The notes: generated by a model not told the origin, from the letters alone. 64,000 nt of DNA from Filibacter tadaridae (GCF_900609045.1 NZ_UXAV01000042.1:434001-498000), one strand, 5' to 3'; counted from the first letter of the stretch, positions 17,180-28,098 are shown. Numbers and translations: made by a program.

Positions 17180-17209
17180 ATTGTATCGGATATTGTAGTT
17201 TCTTGTCTA
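17180..17209 (-). promoter_or_regulatory. Candidate fla/che promoter: overlapping sigma-A and sigma-D elements
   Basis: Reading the minus strand, TAGACA and TACAAT are separated by 18 bases (17209-17204 and 17185-17180), each one mismatch from the sigma-A consensus. Within the same bases, TAGA, 15 bases and TCCGATAC (17190-17183) match the sigma-D consensus TAAA-N15-GCCGATAT with three mismatches. B. subtilis also drives this operon with both factors. The start of flgB is about 85 bases downstream. Confidence 0.6.
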
Positions 17210-17234
17210 TGGAAGAAGTATGTTATTCCATAGA
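17206..17234. promoter_or_regulatory. Dyad at the upstream edge of the fla/che promoter
   Basis: A perfect 9-bp inverted repeat TCTATGGAA/TTCCATAGA with an 11-base centre overlaps the candidate -35 hexamer and extends upstream. Its place suggests an operator, but no regulator can be named; it does not match the CodY box. Confidence 0.4.
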
Positions 17235-17346
17235 CCAATATCTTCTTTTTATTTTCTACTATATGTTATTTTAAAATAATGAAGGCCTATAGAACCAATA
17301 ATAATAAGTGCTTTATAACTACTCATATTCCCCTTTTTTTTCGCAT

Positions 17347-17383
17347 AAAAAAAGACATCCCATCGATTTATCAACGGGATGTC
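17347..17383 (-). terminator. Rho-independent terminator after codY
   Basis: Stem GACATCCC/GGGATGTC (17376-17383 and 17354-17361) with a 14-base interior, followed on the minus strand by seven T. It lies 15 bases after the codY stop, so codY transcripts should mostly end before the fla/che promoter. Confidence 0.9.
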
Positions 17384-17398
17384 AAAATGCTGATACTT

Positions 17399-18178
17399 TT
17401 AGTTTCTTTGTTTCTCAAGTTCTTCTAGGAACTTACTGTTAAGCACTTTAATATATGTGCCTTTCATACCAAGTGAACGTGATTCAATAACGCCTGCACT
17501 TTCAAGTTTACGGAGCGCATTTACGATTACTGAACGTGTAATACCTACACGGTCTGCAATTTTCGATGCAACAAGAAGGCCTTCATTGCCATCAAGTTCT
17601 TTGAAAATATGTTCAATCGCTTCATGCTCACTGTAAGAGAGTGAATTGATAGCCATTTGAACAACTGCCTTGCTGCGAGCTTCCGATTCAATCACTTCTG
17701 ATTTCTCACGTAAAATTTCCATACCGACAACTGTTGCACCGTACTCGGCTAAAATAAGGTCATCGTCTTGGAATTGCTCTTTTGCTTTCGCCAAGATAAG
17801 CGTTCCTAGACGTTCACCACCACCGATAATTGGAACAATCGTAGTTAGACCGTCTTTAAATAACTCACGATTTTCTTCTGGAAATACAGAATACCCACTA
17901 TAAACATCCAAGTTTGATGATGTTTCATTTACATTGAATAAGTTTTGTGTGTACTCTTCAGGGAATTTACGTTCTTCAAACATTTTTTTCATACGTTCGT
18001 TATCAATTTGCTGATGGAAACCTAAGCCGAGCAATTTTCCTTTTCTACTTACGATAAACGAATTACATTCGATTACCGTGCTAAGCTTTTCAGCCATTTC
18101 TTTAAAGTTAACCGGTTTTCCTGCCGATTTTTGTAACATCGCATTAATTTCTCTTGTTCTAATTAGTAGTGTAGTCAT
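17399..18178 (-). CDS. codY: GTP- and branched-chain amino acid-sensing global repressor CodY
   Basis: CodY represses amino-acid uptake, motility and stationary-phase genes when GTP and isoleucine/valine/leucine are plentiful. The 259 residues hold the N-terminal GAF ligand domain ([40 protein letters not shown]) and a C-terminal winged helix-turn-helix ([40 protein letters not shown]) that is nearly invariant in the family. GGAGG lies 10 bases upstream of the ATG. It is the last gene of the codV-hslV-hslU-codY unit and sits next to the fla operon, a known CodY target in B. subtilis. Confidence 0.98.
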   Translation of the reverse strand: MTTLLIRTREINAMLQKSAGKPVNFKEMAEKLSTVIECNSFIVSRKGKLLGLGFHQQIDNERMKKMFEERKFPEEYTQNLFNVNETSSNLDVYSGYSVFPEENRELFKDGLTTIVPIIGGGERLGTLILAKAKEQFQDDDLILAEYGATVVGMEILREKSEVIESEARSKAVVQMAINSLSYSEHEAIEHIFKELDGNEGLLVASKIADRVGITRSVIVNALRKLESAGVIESRSLGMKGTYIKVLNSKFLEELEKQRN

Positions 18179-18266
18179 TTGTTTTCTTCCTCCTTGAATT
18201 GGGTGTTGATACGTTTAATGAATATTCTAAAGGTTTTTAATCATTAAATAAACTAAAACGAATCGG

Positions 18267-19667
18267 TTAAAGTATAAATTGTGACAAATCCTTGTTTTTT
18301 GCAATTTCTTTGAGCTTTTCGTCGACATATGCCGGCGTTATTTTAATCGATGTCGGTCCGATTTCTGCCGCTTCATAAGAAAGTTCTTCGAGCAGCTTTT
18401 CTAAAATCGTATGAAGCCTTCTCGCGCCAATATTTTCTGTTTCATCATTTACTTCATAAGCGATCTCCGCAATTCGCGTAACTGCTTCTTCTGTAAAATC
18501 AATTGTTACTTGTTCGGTTTGAAGCAACTTCTCGTATTGACGAATAAGCGAGAAATCAGGTTCCTTTAAAATTCGGACGAAGTCATCTTTTGACAATTTA
18601 TCGAGCTCCACCCGAATCGGAAAGCGACCTTGCAATTCGGGAATAATATCGGATGGTTTTGCTGTATGAAAAGCACCTGCGGCAATGAAAAGAATGAAAT
18701 CCGTGTTTACAGTTCCATACTTTGTCGATATTGCTGATCCTTCAACAATCGGTAAAATATCTCTCTGGACGCCTTCTCTTGAAACGTCCGCAGAAGAACC
18801 GCTTCCTCCACGACTTGCTATTTTATCCATCTCATCAATGAAAATAATCCCGGATTGTTCTGTTAGCTCAATTGCACGCCTCGCAATTTCATCCTGATCA
18901 ATCAGTTTATCCGCTTCTTCTGCCTGTAATACTTTTCGGGCGTCTTTCACTTTTAATTTTCGTTTCATTGTCTTTTTCGGCATTAAGGAAGAGAGCGCAT
19001 CTTGCATATTGGCACCCATCTGTTCCATACCTGACCCTTGCATCGCATCGAAAAGTGATGGCTGTTGAGCTGTGACATCCACAGTAATCATTTCTTCTTC
19101 CAATTCACCTGCATCAAGACTGTGTGCAATCTCAGATCGTTTACGTTTCACTTCGGTAACTTCTGATTGATCCGGTTCTTCAGGTTCGTTTTTTTGCCCG
19201 AACAGCATTTCGAATGGATTTTGCATACCACCCGACTTTTTCTTTTCAGGAACGAGCAATTCGATAAGACGCTGTTCCGCAAGTTTCGCCGCCTGATCTT
19301 TAACTGCTTCACGTTGTTCTTTTTGAACGATACGAACTCCGGCTTCGGTAAGATCTCTCACCATCGATTCAACATCGCGCCCAACGTAACCAACTTCAGT
19401 AAATTTCGTCGCTTCCACCTTAATGAAAGGCGCATTTACCAGTTTTGCAATTCTCCTTGCAATTTCAGTCTTCCCGACTCCGGTTGGACCAATCATTAAT
19501 ATATTTTTCGGAATAACTTCGTTTTTCTCATCATCAGAGAGAAGACTTCTTCTATACCGATTGCGAATCGCTACTGCTACTGCACGTTTCGCATTTTCCT
19601 GACCGATTATGTAGTGATCAAGATGCGCTGTCAACTCCCTGGGTGTGAGTTCCTGACTCTTTTTCAT
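18267..19667 (-). CDS. hslU: HslU/ClpY, ATPase of the HslUV protease
   Basis: HslU unfolds substrates and feeds them to the HslV peptidase. Walker [16 protein letters not shown] lies near residue 60 and Walker B is [11 protein letters not shown]. The intermediate domain (about residues 110-240, charged and Met-rich) is followed by the sensor-2 region [20 protein letters not shown] and the C-terminus KDLSQFIL that docks into HslV. It has 466 residues. GGAGGTG precedes the ATG, which overlaps the hslV stop by 4 bases. Confidence 0.97.
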   Translation of the reverse strand: MKKSQELTPRELTAHLDHYIIGQENAKRAVAVAIRNRYRRSLLSDDEKNEVIPKNILMIGPTGVGKTEIARRIAKLVNAPFIKVEATKFTEVGYVGRDVESMVRDLTEAGVRIVQKEQREAVKDQAAKLAEQRLIELLVPEKKKSGGMQNPFEMLFGQKNEPEEPDQSEVTEVKRKRSEIAHSLDAGELEEEMITVDVTAQQPSLFDAMQGSGMEQMGANMQDALSSLMPKKTMKRKLKVKDARKVLQAEEADKLIDQDEIARRAIELTEQSGIIFIDEMDKIASRGGSGSSADVSREGVQRDILPIVEGSAISTKYGTVNTDFILFIAAGAFHTAKPSDIIPELQGRFPIRVELDKLSKDDFVRILKEPDFSLIRQYEKLLQTEQVTIDFTEEAVTRIAEIAYEVNDETENIGARRLHTILEKLLEELSYEAAEIGPTSIKITPAYVDEKLKEIAKNKDLSQFIL

Positions 19668-20206
19668 GCGAGCACCTCCACAACAATCTGATCATTTGTA
19701 TACACACATATTTCTGACGCTGTTTCCAGTGCCGCTCTTGCAATTTGTTCCGCGGTTAGTGAATTTGCACTATACTTCTTCAATGCGCGTCCGGCAGCAA
19801 GTGCATAATTACCACCTGAACCAATAGCAAGCACACCATCATCCGGTTCTATCACTTCGCCTGTTCCTGAAACGAGTAATAACTTTTCATTATCCATAAC
19901 AAGGAGCATTGCTTCCAATTTCCGCAGAATTCGATCTCCACGCCACTCTTTTGCAAGCTCCACGGATGCTCGTTGTAAATTCCCGTTATACTCTGTCAGT
20001 TTGCTTTCAAACAGTTCGAATAACGTGAATGCATCTGCTACCGATCCAGCAAAACCTGCCAATACTTTGCCGCCAAACAAACGACGTACTTTTTTAGCGG
20101 TTTTTTTCATGATGACCGCTTCTCCTACTGTGACCTGACCGTCTCCGGACATGGCACACGAACCTTCATGTTGTATTGCAAAAATAGTCGTTGCATGGAA
20201 TTCCAT
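19664..20206 (-). CDS. hslV: HslV/ClpQ peptidase
   Basis: HslV is the proteasome-like peptidase of HslUV. The body is canonical ([57 protein letters not shown]). B. subtilis ClpQ uses an N-terminal serine. Here the only start with a ribosome site (GGAGG, then 8 bases, then ATG) gives MEFHATTIF, with no Ser after Met and the usual Thr pair at residues 6-7. Either processing before the Thr or an atypical N-terminus is needed for activity. It overlaps hslU by 4 bases. Confidence 0.95.
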   Translation of the reverse strand: MEFHATTIFAIQHEGSCAMSGDGQVTVGEAVIMKKTAKKVRRLFGGKVLAGFAGSVADAFTLFELFESKLTEYNGNLQRASVELAKEWRGDRILRKLEAMLLVMDNEKLLLVSGTGEVIEPDDGVLAIGSGGNYALAAGRALKKYSANSLTAEQIARAALETASEICVYTNDQIVVEVLA

Positions 20207-20218
20207 AACATCATCCTC

Positions 20219-21118
20219 CTATGCACGCGGGTGCGTATTCATATACGTTTTTCGTAAATGTTCCTTCGTTATATGTGTATATACCTGTGTCGACGAGAGA
20301 TGGCTGTGACCGAGAAGTTCCTGTACAGATCTCAAATCGGCCCCTGCTGCCAACAGATGCGTTGCAAATGAATGGCGAATCATATGCGGATAAATTTTTG
20401 AATGAAGCGAGGCTTTTTCCATCATCCCATTCAAAATATGACGGACACCGCGATTTGTTAAAGGATCACCCCGTAAGTTGACGAACAGAAAATCATGCTC
20501 CTTTTGTTTCATCAACAACAGACGACTCTTCTCGCGAAACTCATCAAGTGCGGATTGTGCGAAACTTCCAAAAGGCACGTAACGTTCCTTTCTTCCTTTC
20601 CCCATAATCATAACAATGCCTAGATGATTATCAATATCCCCCAAACGGATGGATGTTAACTCACTTACCCGAATTCCAGTCGCATAAAGCATTTCCAGAA
20701 TTGCATAATCCCGAAGTGATTTTTTATCCTCACCAACACACGCCGAAAATAACTGTTCCATTTCTTCTTCATAAAAAAAAGCCGGAAGCCGTTCTTCCTT
20801 CTTCGGGTGATGGAGCGCTCTAAATGCATTGTCATTAATGTCGTATCGAGCATTTGCGAATTTGTAAAAGGATCGGACTGAAGATATTTTCCTTGAAATT
20901 GTAGCTCTTGATAAGCCGTTATCATACAACGTTGTTACATAGAGTCTTGCTACCGGATACGTCACTTCGTTCAGATCAGTTAAACCTTCACCTTCCAGAA
21001 ACGACAAGAATGCTTCCACGTCATTTTCGTATTCCAAAACAGTATATACGGAATAATTCTTTTCCAATCGTACATATGAAATGTATTCATCGCGGACGAT
21101 TGATGGTAGTATCGTCAA
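20219..21118 (-). CDS. xerC: Tyrosine recombinase XerC (CodV)
   Basis: XerC/CodV resolves chromosome dimers at dif with XerD. It has an N-terminal SAM-like core-binding domain (residues about 1-85, YISYVRLEKNYSVYTVLEYE) and a catalytic domain with the Arg in YATGIRVSEL, the H-x-x-R in HMIRHSFATHLLA, the His in LLGHSHLSST and the nucleophilic Tyr in QVYTHITKEHLRK. It has 299 residues. The start is TTG 21118, 8 bases after GGAGG; an ATG just upstream is out of frame. It heads the codV-hslV-hslU-codY cluster known from B. subtilis. Confidence 0.95.
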   Translation of the reverse strand: MTILPSIVRDEYISYVRLEKNYSVYTVLEYENDVEAFLSFLEGEGLTDLNEVTYPVARLYVTTLYDNGLSRATISRKISSVRSFYKFANARYDINDNAFRALHHPKKEERLPAFFYEEEMEQLFSACVGEDKKSLRDYAILEMLYATGIRVSELTSIRLGDIDNHLGIVMIMGKGRKERYVPFGSFAQSALDEFREKSRLLLMKQKEHDFLFVNLRGDPLTNRGVRHILNGMMEKASLHSKIYPHMIRHSFATHLLAAGADLRSVQELLGHSHLSSTQVYTHITKEHLRKTYMNTHPRA

Positions 21119-21379
21119 TCATTCCACCTCCGTATGTAGGTCTTCTAAAATATAACAAGAGTAAGACTCCTATGAATAGGATTTCATACTGTATAACTAG
21201 TTTATCTTCATATCGAATCTTCACAATTGATCCAATAGGGCGATTAGTTCAGAGATTCGAAAGTCATCCACGATTCACTATACAATAGAATACCACGCCA
21301 CGGCAACCTTTAAACTCTAAGAAGTCTGACGTCTTCTTAAATTTTTCTTTTTTCGACACAATTTGTTCATATCAATGTC
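21119..21379. other. Intergenic region upstream of xerC
   Basis: No gene is seen. It holds the candidate xerC promoter and, at 21322-21343, an imperfect inverted repeat TAAGAAG/CTTCTTA with an 8-base loop followed on the plus strand by a T-rich run. The latter is terminator-shaped for the plus strand, yet no plus-strand gene precedes it. Confidence 0.5.
21277..21306 (-). promoter_or_regulatory. Candidate sigma-A promoter of xerC-hslVU-codY
   Basis: Minus strand TTGCCG (21306-21301), 18 bases, TATAGT (21282-21277). It is the best match upstream of xerC and gives a leader of about 150 bases. Confidence 0.45.
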
Positions 21380-21414
21380 AAAAAGAAGAAGCCCAGGAAA
21401 ATTCCCCAGACTTC
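21380..21414 (-). terminator. Terminator after trmFO
   Basis: A twelve-pair stem with several G-T pairs (arms 21402-21414 and 21388-21399) is followed by TTCTTTTT on the minus strand, 17 bases after the trmFO stop. Confidence 0.75.
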
Positions 21415-21431
21415 TTTTACGCAAACAACTT

Positions 21432-22742
21432 TTAAATGGTAACCGTTGGCCGAAATTCATCTATCGCTTTGAGTGCTCGCTCTGCATGCTTTTCTGCACG
21501 CTCCACCTTCGATTTCACGCGTTCTTCTAATGCAGGGAACAAACCGAAATTGACGTTCATAGGTTGGAAATTGTTGGGATTGGCTTCGGTAATATATCTT
21601 GCCATACTTCCAAGGGCCGTTTCTTTCGGGAAAACGATTAGGTTTTCTTCAAGCGCAAGTTTTGCTGCATTTACTCCGGCAATAAGGCCGGAGCCTGCTG
21701 ATTCAACATATCCTTCAACACCAGTCATTTGTCCTGCAAAAAATACATTTTGATCGGCTTTCAGCTGATACGTCACGTCAAGAACACGGGGTGAATTGAT
21801 GAATGTATTTCGGTGCATAACACCGTATCTGACGATTTCAACATTCTCAAGACCTGGAATTAAACGAATGACTTCCTTTTGCGCCCCCCATTTCAGATGC
21901 GTTTGAAAACCTACAAGATTATATAAGGTTCCCGCTGCGTCATCTTGACGGAGTTGAACGACTGCCTTTGGTAGATTACCCGTTATCGGATGTTCGAGTC
22001 CAACCGGTTTTAAAGCACCAAATAATAACGTTTTTTCGCCACGCCGTGCAAGCACTTCCACTGGCATACACCCTTCAAAGTAAATTTCTTTTTCAAAATC
22101 CTTCAAAGGGGCAACTTCTGCTGTAACGAGCGCTTCGTGGAAGCGAGCAAATTCTTCAGCGTTCATCGGGCAATTCAAGTATGCTGCCTCACCCTTGTCA
22201 TAGCGCGACTTTAGATAGACCTTTTCCATATCGATTGAATCTTTTTCAACGATAGGCGCAGCTGCATCATAGAAATACAAATATTCTTCGCCCGTCAGTT
22301 TACGGATCTGTTCAGCTAAATCAGGTGAAGTTAAAGGACCCGTTGCGATAACCGTAATGCCTTCTGGAAGCTTCGTTACTTCTTCATTGACGATTTCAAT
22401 AAGGGGGTGATTGCGAATCGCATCCGTTACATGCCCTGCAAATTCATGACGATCAACTGCTAATGCGCCGCCAGCAGGAACCGCACATACATCTGCAGCG
22501 CGAATGATAAGCGAATCTAGTCTTCTCATCTCTTCTTTTATAATACCGACTGCATTCGTTAAATTATTCGCTCGTAACGAGTTACTGCACACAAGCTCCG
22601 CGAATTTGTCTGTATGATGCGCAGCCGTCTGTTTAACGGGTCTCATCTCGTATAGTCGGACATTCACTCCCCGGCTAGCAATTTGCCACGCTGCTTCACT
22701 TCCAGCAAGTCCTGCACCTATTACATTTACGATGGTTGTCAT
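21432..22742 (-). CDS. trmFO: TrmFO, folate/FAD-dependent tRNA U54 methyltransferase
   Basis: TrmFO makes ribothymidine at position 54 of tRNA using methylenetetrahydrofolate and FADH2 (formerly Gid). The FAD-binding motif [20 protein letters not shown] opens the protein, followed by [19 protein letters not shown] containing the conserved cysteine, [12 protein letters not shown], and a C-terminal [15 protein letters not shown] with [11 protein letters not shown]. The 436-residue length is normal. GAAGGTGA precedes the ATG. It follows topA as in B. subtilis. Confidence 0.96.
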   Translation of the reverse strand: MTTIVNVIGAGLAGSEAAWQIASRGVNVRLYEMRPVKQTAAHHTDKFAELVCSNSLRANNLTNAVGIIKEEMRRLDSLIIRAADVCAVPAGGALAVDRHEFAGHVTDAIRNHPLIEIVNEEVTKLPEGITVIATGPLTSPDLAEQIRKLTGEEYLYFYDAAAPIVEKDSIDMEKVYLKSRYDKGEAAYLNCPMNAEEFARFHEALVTAEVAPLKDFEKEIYFEGCMPVEVLARRGEKTLLFGALKPVGLEHPITGNLPKAVVQLRQDDAAGTLYNLVGFQTHLKWGAQKEVIRLIPGLENVEIVRYGVMHRNTFINSPRVLDVTYQLKADQNVFFAGQMTGVEGYVESAGSGLIAGVNAAKLALEENLIVFPKETALGSMARYITEANPNNFQPMNVNFGLFPALEERVKSKVERAEKHAERALKAIDEFRPTVTI

Positions 22743-22768
22743 CTAGTCACCTTCTATTTTCGAATTAA

Positions 22769-24844
22769 TTACGATTGTGCATCCTCTTTATAATCACATT
22801 CTACACATTGGATTTGGACACCTTTTTTCAATTTCTTTTCCACGAGTGTACTTTCGCATTTTGGACAAGGTCTCGAAATTGGTTTATCCCACGAAACGTA
22901 TTCACATTCCGGGTATTGGTCGCAGCCGTAAAATATCCGTTTCGTTTTACTTTTTCGTTCAACGACCTGACCTTCTTTACAATTTGGACACGTTACACCA
23001 ATCGGTTTGATGATGGCTTTTGTATTACGACATTCCGGAAAATTGGAACATGCCATGAATTTGCCGTATCTTCCCAACTTGTAAACCATAGGCGAACCGC
23101 ATTTTTCACAATCTTCACCGGCAGGTTCATCTTTTATTTCAATTTTCTCCATTTCAGCATCCGCAATTTGTACATGCTTTTCAAAGTCTTTATAGAATTC
23201 ATCAATAACTTTTACCCATTTTATGTTGCCTTCCTCGACATCGTCCAACCCTCTTTCCATTTGGGCTGTAAATTCCACATTGATGACGTCTTGGAAAAAC
23301 TCATGGACGGCGGAATGGACGATTCCACCAAGTTCAGTTGGTATGAATCGTTTTGCATCGAGTGTTACATATCCACGCTTTTGAATGGTATCTAGCGTCG
23401 GTGCGTACGTTGAAGGGCGGCCTATGCCTAGTTCTTCCAACGTCTTGACCAGTCGCGCTTCAGAATAGCGTGGAGGCGGTTGCGTGAAATGTTGTTTTGG
23501 ATCAATTTCACTAAACTTCACTTTTTCTCCTTCTTCGAGCGGAGGAAGAAGTCGATCTTTTTCTTCTTCTTGATCATCGTCACCTTCAACATATACTTTC
23601 ATGAAACCTTGGAACTTGACTTGCGAACCGTTTGCTCTGAATCGGATTTCGCCGTTAACAAGATCGACCGTTACAGTATCGAGAATCGCTGGTGCCATTT
23701 GACTTGCTACAAACCGCTCCCAAATGAGTTTATATAAACGCAACTGGTCACGTGATAAAACCGTTTTCATGGCGGATGGCGGGCGCATGACCGATGTTGG
23801 ACGAACCGCTTCGTGCGCATCCTGTGTTTTAGCTGATTCCTTCTTAACGATTTTTGAAGAGGTGATGTATTCTTTGCCATACATCGATTCGATAAATGAA
23901 TGCGCTTCTTCTTTTGCAGAATCCGATGTTCTTGTCGAGTCTGTTCTCATGTATGTGATAAGACCGACACTACCCTCTTTACCAAGATTGATACCTTCAT
24001 ATAGTTGTTGTGCAAGCATCATTGTCTTTCTTGCTCTGAAGTTCAATTTACGGGCAGCTTCTTGTTGCAATGAAGAGGTCGTAAATGGTAGTGAAGGATT
24101 TCGTTTGCGTTCTTTTTTCACGACTTTCGCGATTTCAAAGTGATCACCATCCAGTTGCCCAACGACACCATCGACATCTTTTTTTGATGTGAGTTTCACT
24201 TTCTTCTTATTGTCACCGTAATAGCTCGCTTCAAAAGTTTTACTACCTTTTTGGAACTGGCCCGCAATACTCCAATACTCTTCAGGGACGAATGCATTGA
24301 TTTCATTTTCCCGATCAATGATTAGACGGAGCGCAACGGATTGCACGCGGCCGGCGGAAAGTCCTTTTTTAACTTTCTTCCAGAGTATCGGGCTAATATT
24401 GTAGCCTACGAGTCTGTCAAGAATACGACGGGCTTGTTGTGCATCGACCAAATCCATATTGATAGGCCGCGGATTTTTAAATGATTCCTTAATTGCTTCT
24501 TTCGTTATTTCGTTGAATACAACACGGCAATCCGATTCGATATCGACGCCAAGTTGGTGTGCTAAATGCCACGCAATCGCTTCCCCTTCTCTGTCGGGGT
24601 CAGCTGCGAGAAAGATCTTTTTCGCTTTTTTTGCTTCCTTCTTCAAGTCTTGGAGAATCGGCCCTTTGCCGCGAATCGTAATGTATTTCGGTTCATAGTC
24701 ATTTTCGGTATCTACACCCATCTGGCTGCGTGGAAGATCGCGCAGATGTCCGAGTGATGCACGTACTTTATATTTTTTCCCAAGATAGCGCTCAATTGTT
24801 TTCGCTTTTGCAGGGGATTCCACAATAACTAGGTAGTCTGCCAT
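22769..24844 (-). CDS. topA: DNA topoisomerase I
   Basis: Type IA topoisomerase that relaxes negative supercoils. A Toprim domain ([36 protein letters not shown]) is followed by the strand-passage core with the active-site Tyr in [12 protein letters not shown] (about residue 300) and three C-terminal zinc ribbons ([40 protein letters not shown]). It has 691 residues. ATG 24844 lies 7 bases after GAGGAGG; the preceding in-frame TTG is less likely. Confidence 0.97.
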   Translation of the reverse strand: MADYLVIVESPAKAKTIERYLGKKYKVRASLGHLRDLPRSQMGVDTENDYEPKYITIRGKGPILQDLKKEAKKAKKIFLAADPDREGEAIAWHLAHQLGVDIESDCRVVFNEITKEAIKESFKNPRPINMDLVDAQQARRILDRLVGYNISPILWKKVKKGLSAGRVQSVALRLIIDRENEINAFVPEEYWSIAGQFQKGSKTFEASYYGDNKKKVKLTSKKDVDGVVGQLDGDHFEIAKVVKKERKRNPSLPFTTSSLQQEAARKLNFRARKTMMLAQQLYEGINLGKEGSVGLITYMRTDSTRTSDSAKEEAHSFIESMYGKEYITSSKIVKKESAKTQDAHEAVRPTSVMRPPSAMKTVLSRDQLRLYKLIWERFVASQMAPAILDTVTVDLVNGEIRFRANGSQVKFQGFMKVYVEGDDDQEEEKDRLLPPLEEGEKVKFSEIDPKQHFTQPPPRYSEARLVKTLEELGIGRPSTYAPTLDTIQKRGYVTLDAKRFIPTELGGIVHSAVHEFFQDVINVEFTAQMERGLDDVEEGNIKWVKVIDEFYKDFEKHVQIADAEMEKIEIKDEPAGEDCEKCGSPMVYKLGRYGKFMACSNFPECRNTKAIIKPIGVTCPNCKEGQVVERKSKTKRIFYGCDQYPECEYVSWDKPISRPCPKCESTLVEKKLKKGVQIQCVECDYKEDAQS

Positions 24845-24955
24845 CAATGTGCCTCCTCATAGAGGTTCCATATTTATTCGTAACAAGAGGTTGTGCAAGA
24901 GAACAAGTTGTGAGCCATTCTCTTAGACAAGAACTCAAAAGAATATCTGTTGCAA

Positions 24956-24984
24956 AATGTATAACAGATTTCAATTTAATGCAA
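24956..24984 (-). promoter_or_regulatory. Weak candidate promoter of topA
   Basis: Minus strand TTGCAT (24984-24979), 17 bases, TACATT (24961-24956), in the 165-base gap between dprA and topA. The match is modest; otherwise I see no gene or terminator in this gap. Confidence 0.35.
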
Positions 24985-25009
24985 CCTTTTGAATGGCGAG
25001 ATCGTTTGC

Positions 25010-25897
25010 TCAGTGATCAGGAATGAGCGTTTCAACAACCTGAAAACCGTTCCAAATCGGCTTTGCCCCCTCTTCAATCAACTTATTTGGACCTATCGAT
25101 AAAGCCGAAGTTATTGGACCAGGAACTGCAAAGATATCCTTGCCATGATCAAGCGCATGCTCGACTGTACTCATCGTCCCACTTTTGTCTGCGGCCTCGG
25201 TAACGATAACTGCATCTGATAATCCACTAATGATTCGATTACGCATCGGAAAAGTCCACTTTTCTGGTTTGACATACGGTGGGTATTCCGTGATAAGTAA
25301 ATGATTTTTGATAATTTCATCGGCTAATAATCGATTTTCTTTAGGATATAGATGGAAAAAACCATGTCCGAGTACCGCTATCGTTTTGCCGCCATATTTA
25401 ATGGCCGCTTTATGTGCTAGTGTATCCGCACCTGTCGCAAGACCTGACACAATGATTACATCGCTTTCAACAAGTGGTGGAACAATTAGTTCCATTGCTT
25501 CGTTTGAATAAGCTGTTGCTTTTCGAGAACCGATAATCGCAATTTTAAATCTTTGGTGAAGCAATCCCGGATTCCCACAAGCATACAGGACGGCAGGGGG
25601 ATCTATAAGGTTTTTCAAACTATCTGGGTACTGGGAATTGGTGAACGGTATGGGGATTATATTTTTTTGTTCATACAAAGTATCGTAGGGGACTGTGGTA
25701 TTTGTGTTCAAATTTTCCTGCAATCGACTGGCTTTCCTAATCGGAATGTTCAATAGACTAGCAAACTCGGTTGCTTTGAAGTCAAATATCTTTTCAAGAT
25801 TGGGGTCTATCATGAAAAGTCTTTCAAGTCTGTTCACTGGAACAGGAAATACATAATGGAGTGCTAACAAACGTTTGTCTACTTCTGTTAGTTTCAT
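25010..25897 (-). CDS. dprA: DNA processing protein DprA (Smf)
   Basis: DprA loads RecA onto incoming single-stranded DNA during transformation. The Rossmann-like core is clear: IAIIGSRKATAYSNEAM, VSGLATGADTLAHKAAI, IAVLGHGFFHLYPKEN, with the later FPMRNRIISGLSDAVIV and GTMSTVEHALDHGKDIFAVP motifs. It has 295 residues, close to B. subtilis Smf, with an N-terminal helical region of about 90 residues. GAGGAGG lies 7 bases before the ATG. It follows the sucD terminator. Confidence 0.95.
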   Translation of the reverse strand: MKLTEVDKRLLALHYVFPVPVNRLERLFMIDPNLEKIFDFKATEFASLLNIPIRKASRLQENLNTNTTVPYDTLYEQKNIIPIPFTNSQYPDSLKNLIDPPAVLYACGNPGLLHQRFKIAIIGSRKATAYSNEAMELIVPPLVESDVIIVSGLATGADTLAHKAAIKYGGKTIAVLGHGFFHLYPKENRLLADEIIKNHLLITEYPPYVKPEKWTFPMRNRIISGLSDAVIVTEAADKSGTMSTVEHALDHGKDIFAVPGPITSALSIGPNKLIEEGAKPIWNGFQVVETLIPDH

Positions 25898-25924
25898 CAG
25901 TTTCCTCCTCGTATAATATTAAGT

Positions 25925-25960
25925 TAAAAAAATGCAGCGCATCGGATAGACACGCTGCAT
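25925..25960 (-). terminator. Terminator after sucD
   Basis: Stem ATGCAGCG/CGCTGCAT with a 13-base loop followed by seven T on the minus strand, 8 bases past the sucD stop. Confidence 0.9.
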
Positions 25961-25968
25961 CTCTTATA

Positions 25969-26871
25969 TTAATGTGTTTTACATTGTTCGTACAGACCTT
26001 TTTCTTTAATCGCTTTGATTAATGTTTCACCAATTACAGATGGAGTTGCAGCAACTTCGATGCCTGCAGCATTAAGTGCTTTGATTTTTTCAGCAGCAGT
26101 CCCTTTACCACCGGAAATGATTGCCCCAGCGTGGCCCATACGTTTTCCTTCAGGAGCTGTTTGTCCACCGATGAATCCTACAACCGGTTTTGTCATGTTT
26201 TCTTTGATCCATTGTGCTGCTTCTTCTTCAGCAGTACCACCGATCTCACCAATCATAACAACTGCTAGTGTTTCAGGGTCATTGTTGAATTCTTTAAGCA
26301 CATCGATGAAGTTTGTACCGTTTACCGGGTCTCCACCAATACCAACAGCTGTCGTTTGACCGATTCCAGCTTGGCTCAATTGGTATGTCGCTTCATACGT
26401 AAGGGTACCTGAGCGTGAAACAACGCCAACATGACCTTTTGTATGGATATAACCAGGCATAATGCCGATTTTACATTCATCAGCCGTAATGACACCCGGA
26501 CAGTTCGGGCCGACAAGACGTGTTTTCTTGCCTTCCATGTAACGCTTCACTTTTACCATGTCAAGGACAGGGATGTGTTCTGTAATACAGATAGCCATAT
26601 CAAGTTCAGCATCCACAGCTTCCATAATTGCATCTGCTGCAAATGGAGCAGGTACATAAATTACGGAAACAGTCGCGCCAGTTGCTTTTACAGCATCTGA
26701 AACTGTATTGAAAACAGGAACACTTTCAGCTTCCGTGCCACCTTTACCAGGTGTAACACCGCCTACGATTTTAGTTCCGTATTCCAACATTTGTTTTGTG
26801 TGGAAAAGTGCAGTAGAACCTGTAATACCTTGTACAATAACTTTTGTATCTTTATTTACGAATATACTCAT
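25969..26871 (-). CDS. sucD: Succinyl-CoA synthetase alpha subunit
   Basis: Alpha subunit of the TCA-cycle enzyme that interconverts succinyl-CoA and succinate with ATP/GTP formation. A CoA-binding Rossmann domain ([29 protein letters not shown]) and the ligase domain with the phosphorylated histidine in [14 protein letters not shown] are present. It has 300 residues. AGGGG lies 6 bases before the ATG. It follows sucC by 18 bases and is followed by a strong terminator. Confidence 0.98.
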   Translation of the reverse strand: MSIFVNKDTKVIVQGITGSTALFHTKQMLEYGTKIVGGVTPGKGGTEAESVPVFNTVSDAVKATGATVSVIYVPAPFAADAIMEAVDAELDMAICITEHIPVLDMVKVKRYMEGKKTRLVGPNCPGVITADECKIGIMPGYIHTKGHVGVVSRSGTLTYEATYQLSQAGIGQTTAVGIGGDPVNGTNFIDVLKEFNNDPETLAVVMIGEIGGTAEEEAAQWIKENMTKPVVGFIGGQTAPEGKRMGHAGAIISGGKGTAAEKIKALNAAGIEVAATPSVIGETLIKAIKEKGLYEQCKTH

Positions 26872-26889
26872 GGTTTGCCCCTGCCTTTC

Positions 26890-28050
26890 TTAGCCTACTA
26901 ATTCAACAATCTTTTGTGCGCCGTCTGCCATTGTATCAGCAGCGATGATGTTCAATCCTGATTCTTTCAATAATGCTTTTCCTTTGTCGACGTTTGTACC
27001 TTCCAAACGAACTGTAAGTGGCACTTGAAGGCCAAGTTCTTTTGTAGCTGCAATTACACCTTCTGCAATAACGTCACATTTCATGATGCCGCCGAAGATA
27101 TTAACGAAAATCCCTTTAACATTCTTATCGGAAAGGATAATTTTGAATGCCTCTGTAACTTTCTCAGCTGTTGCACTTCCTCCAACGTCAAGGAAGTTAG
27201 CGGGAGTTCCGCCATAGTAATTGATTGTATCCATTGTAGCCATTGCAAGGCCTGCACCATTTACCATACAACCGATATTTCCGTCTAAAGAAATGTAGCT
27301 TAAACCGTGTTTTGATGCTTCGATTTCTTTTGCATCCTCTTCGTCTAAATCACGAAGTTCTTGAATGTCTTTATGACGGAACAACGCGCTGTCGTCAAAG
27401 TTAAATTTCGCATCAAGTGCAAGTACATCATCTCCACCTGTGACAACTAGTGGGTTGATTTCTACGATAGATGCATCTTTTTCGATGAATACTTGATAGA
27501 GTCCAAGCATGAATTTAGCTGCTTTGTTGACAAGATGCGCAGGAATATTCATGTTGAATGCCATACGACGTGCCTGGAATCCTGTTAGTCCGACAACCGG
27601 ATCGATGACTTCTTTGAAAATCTTCTCTGGAGTTGACGCTGCAACTTCCTCGATGTCCATTCCGCCCTCTTCAGAACCCATAAGTGTTACACGGTCTACT
27701 GAATTATCAAGAACGAGTCCTAAGTAGTACTCTTTCTTGATGTCAGAACCTTCTTCGATAAGAAGGCGTTTAATTTCTTTACCTTCTGGTCCTGTTTGGT
27801 GAGTAACAAGCGTTTTGCCAATCAATTCTGTTGCATATTCACGAACTTCGTCAAGCGTTTTAGCAATCTTGACGCCACCCGCCTTACCGCGGCCACCCGC
27901 ATGGATTTGTGCTTTAACAACGATGACGTCCGTGCCTAATTCCTTTGCCGCCGCAACCGCCTCTTCAGGGGAAAACGCAACAAGGCCTTTAGAAACTGCC
28001 ACACCATAGTCTCTTAGTAACTGTTTACCTTGATATTCATGGATATTCAT
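26890..28050 (-). CDS. sucC: Succinyl-CoA synthetase beta subunit
   Basis: Beta subunit with an N-terminal ATP-grasp domain ([38 protein letters not shown]) and a C-terminal CoA-ligase domain ([38 protein letters not shown]). It has 386 residues. GGAGG lies 7 bases before the ATG. It starts a two-gene sucCD unit with its own promoter, placed between ylqH and dprA as in B. subtilis. Confidence 0.98.
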   Translation of the reverse strand: MNIHEYQGKQLLRDYGVAVSKGLVAFSPEEAVAAAKELGTDVIVVKAQIHAGGRGKAGGVKIAKTLDEVREYATELIGKTLVTHQTGPEGKEIKRLLIEEGSDIKKEYYLGLVLDNSVDRVTLMGSEEGGMDIEEVAASTPEKIFKEVIDPVVGLTGFQARRMAFNMNIPAHLVNKAAKFMLGLYQVFIEKDASIVEINPLVVTGGDDVLALDAKFNFDDSALFRHKDIQELRDLDEEDAKEIEASKHGLSYISLDGNIGCMVNGAGLAMATMDTINYYGGTPANFLDVGGSATAEKVTEAFKIILSDKNVKGIFVNIFGGIMKCDVIAEGVIAATKELGLQVPLTVRLEGTNVDKGKALLKESGLNIIAADTMADGAQKIVELVG

Positions 28051-28098
28051 CTTACATCCTCCAATCGAACTTCTATATCATAATTTACTGCCTTAACC

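Noticed and set aside
17240..17275. CodY box upstream of flgB
   Set aside because: The best AT-rich match (near 17250) has about six mismatches to the 15-bp consensus, too weak to call.
24792..24974. 60-codon frame overlapping the topA start
   Set aside because: It mostly runs antiparallel or out of frame with topA, has no ribosome site and no family resemblance.
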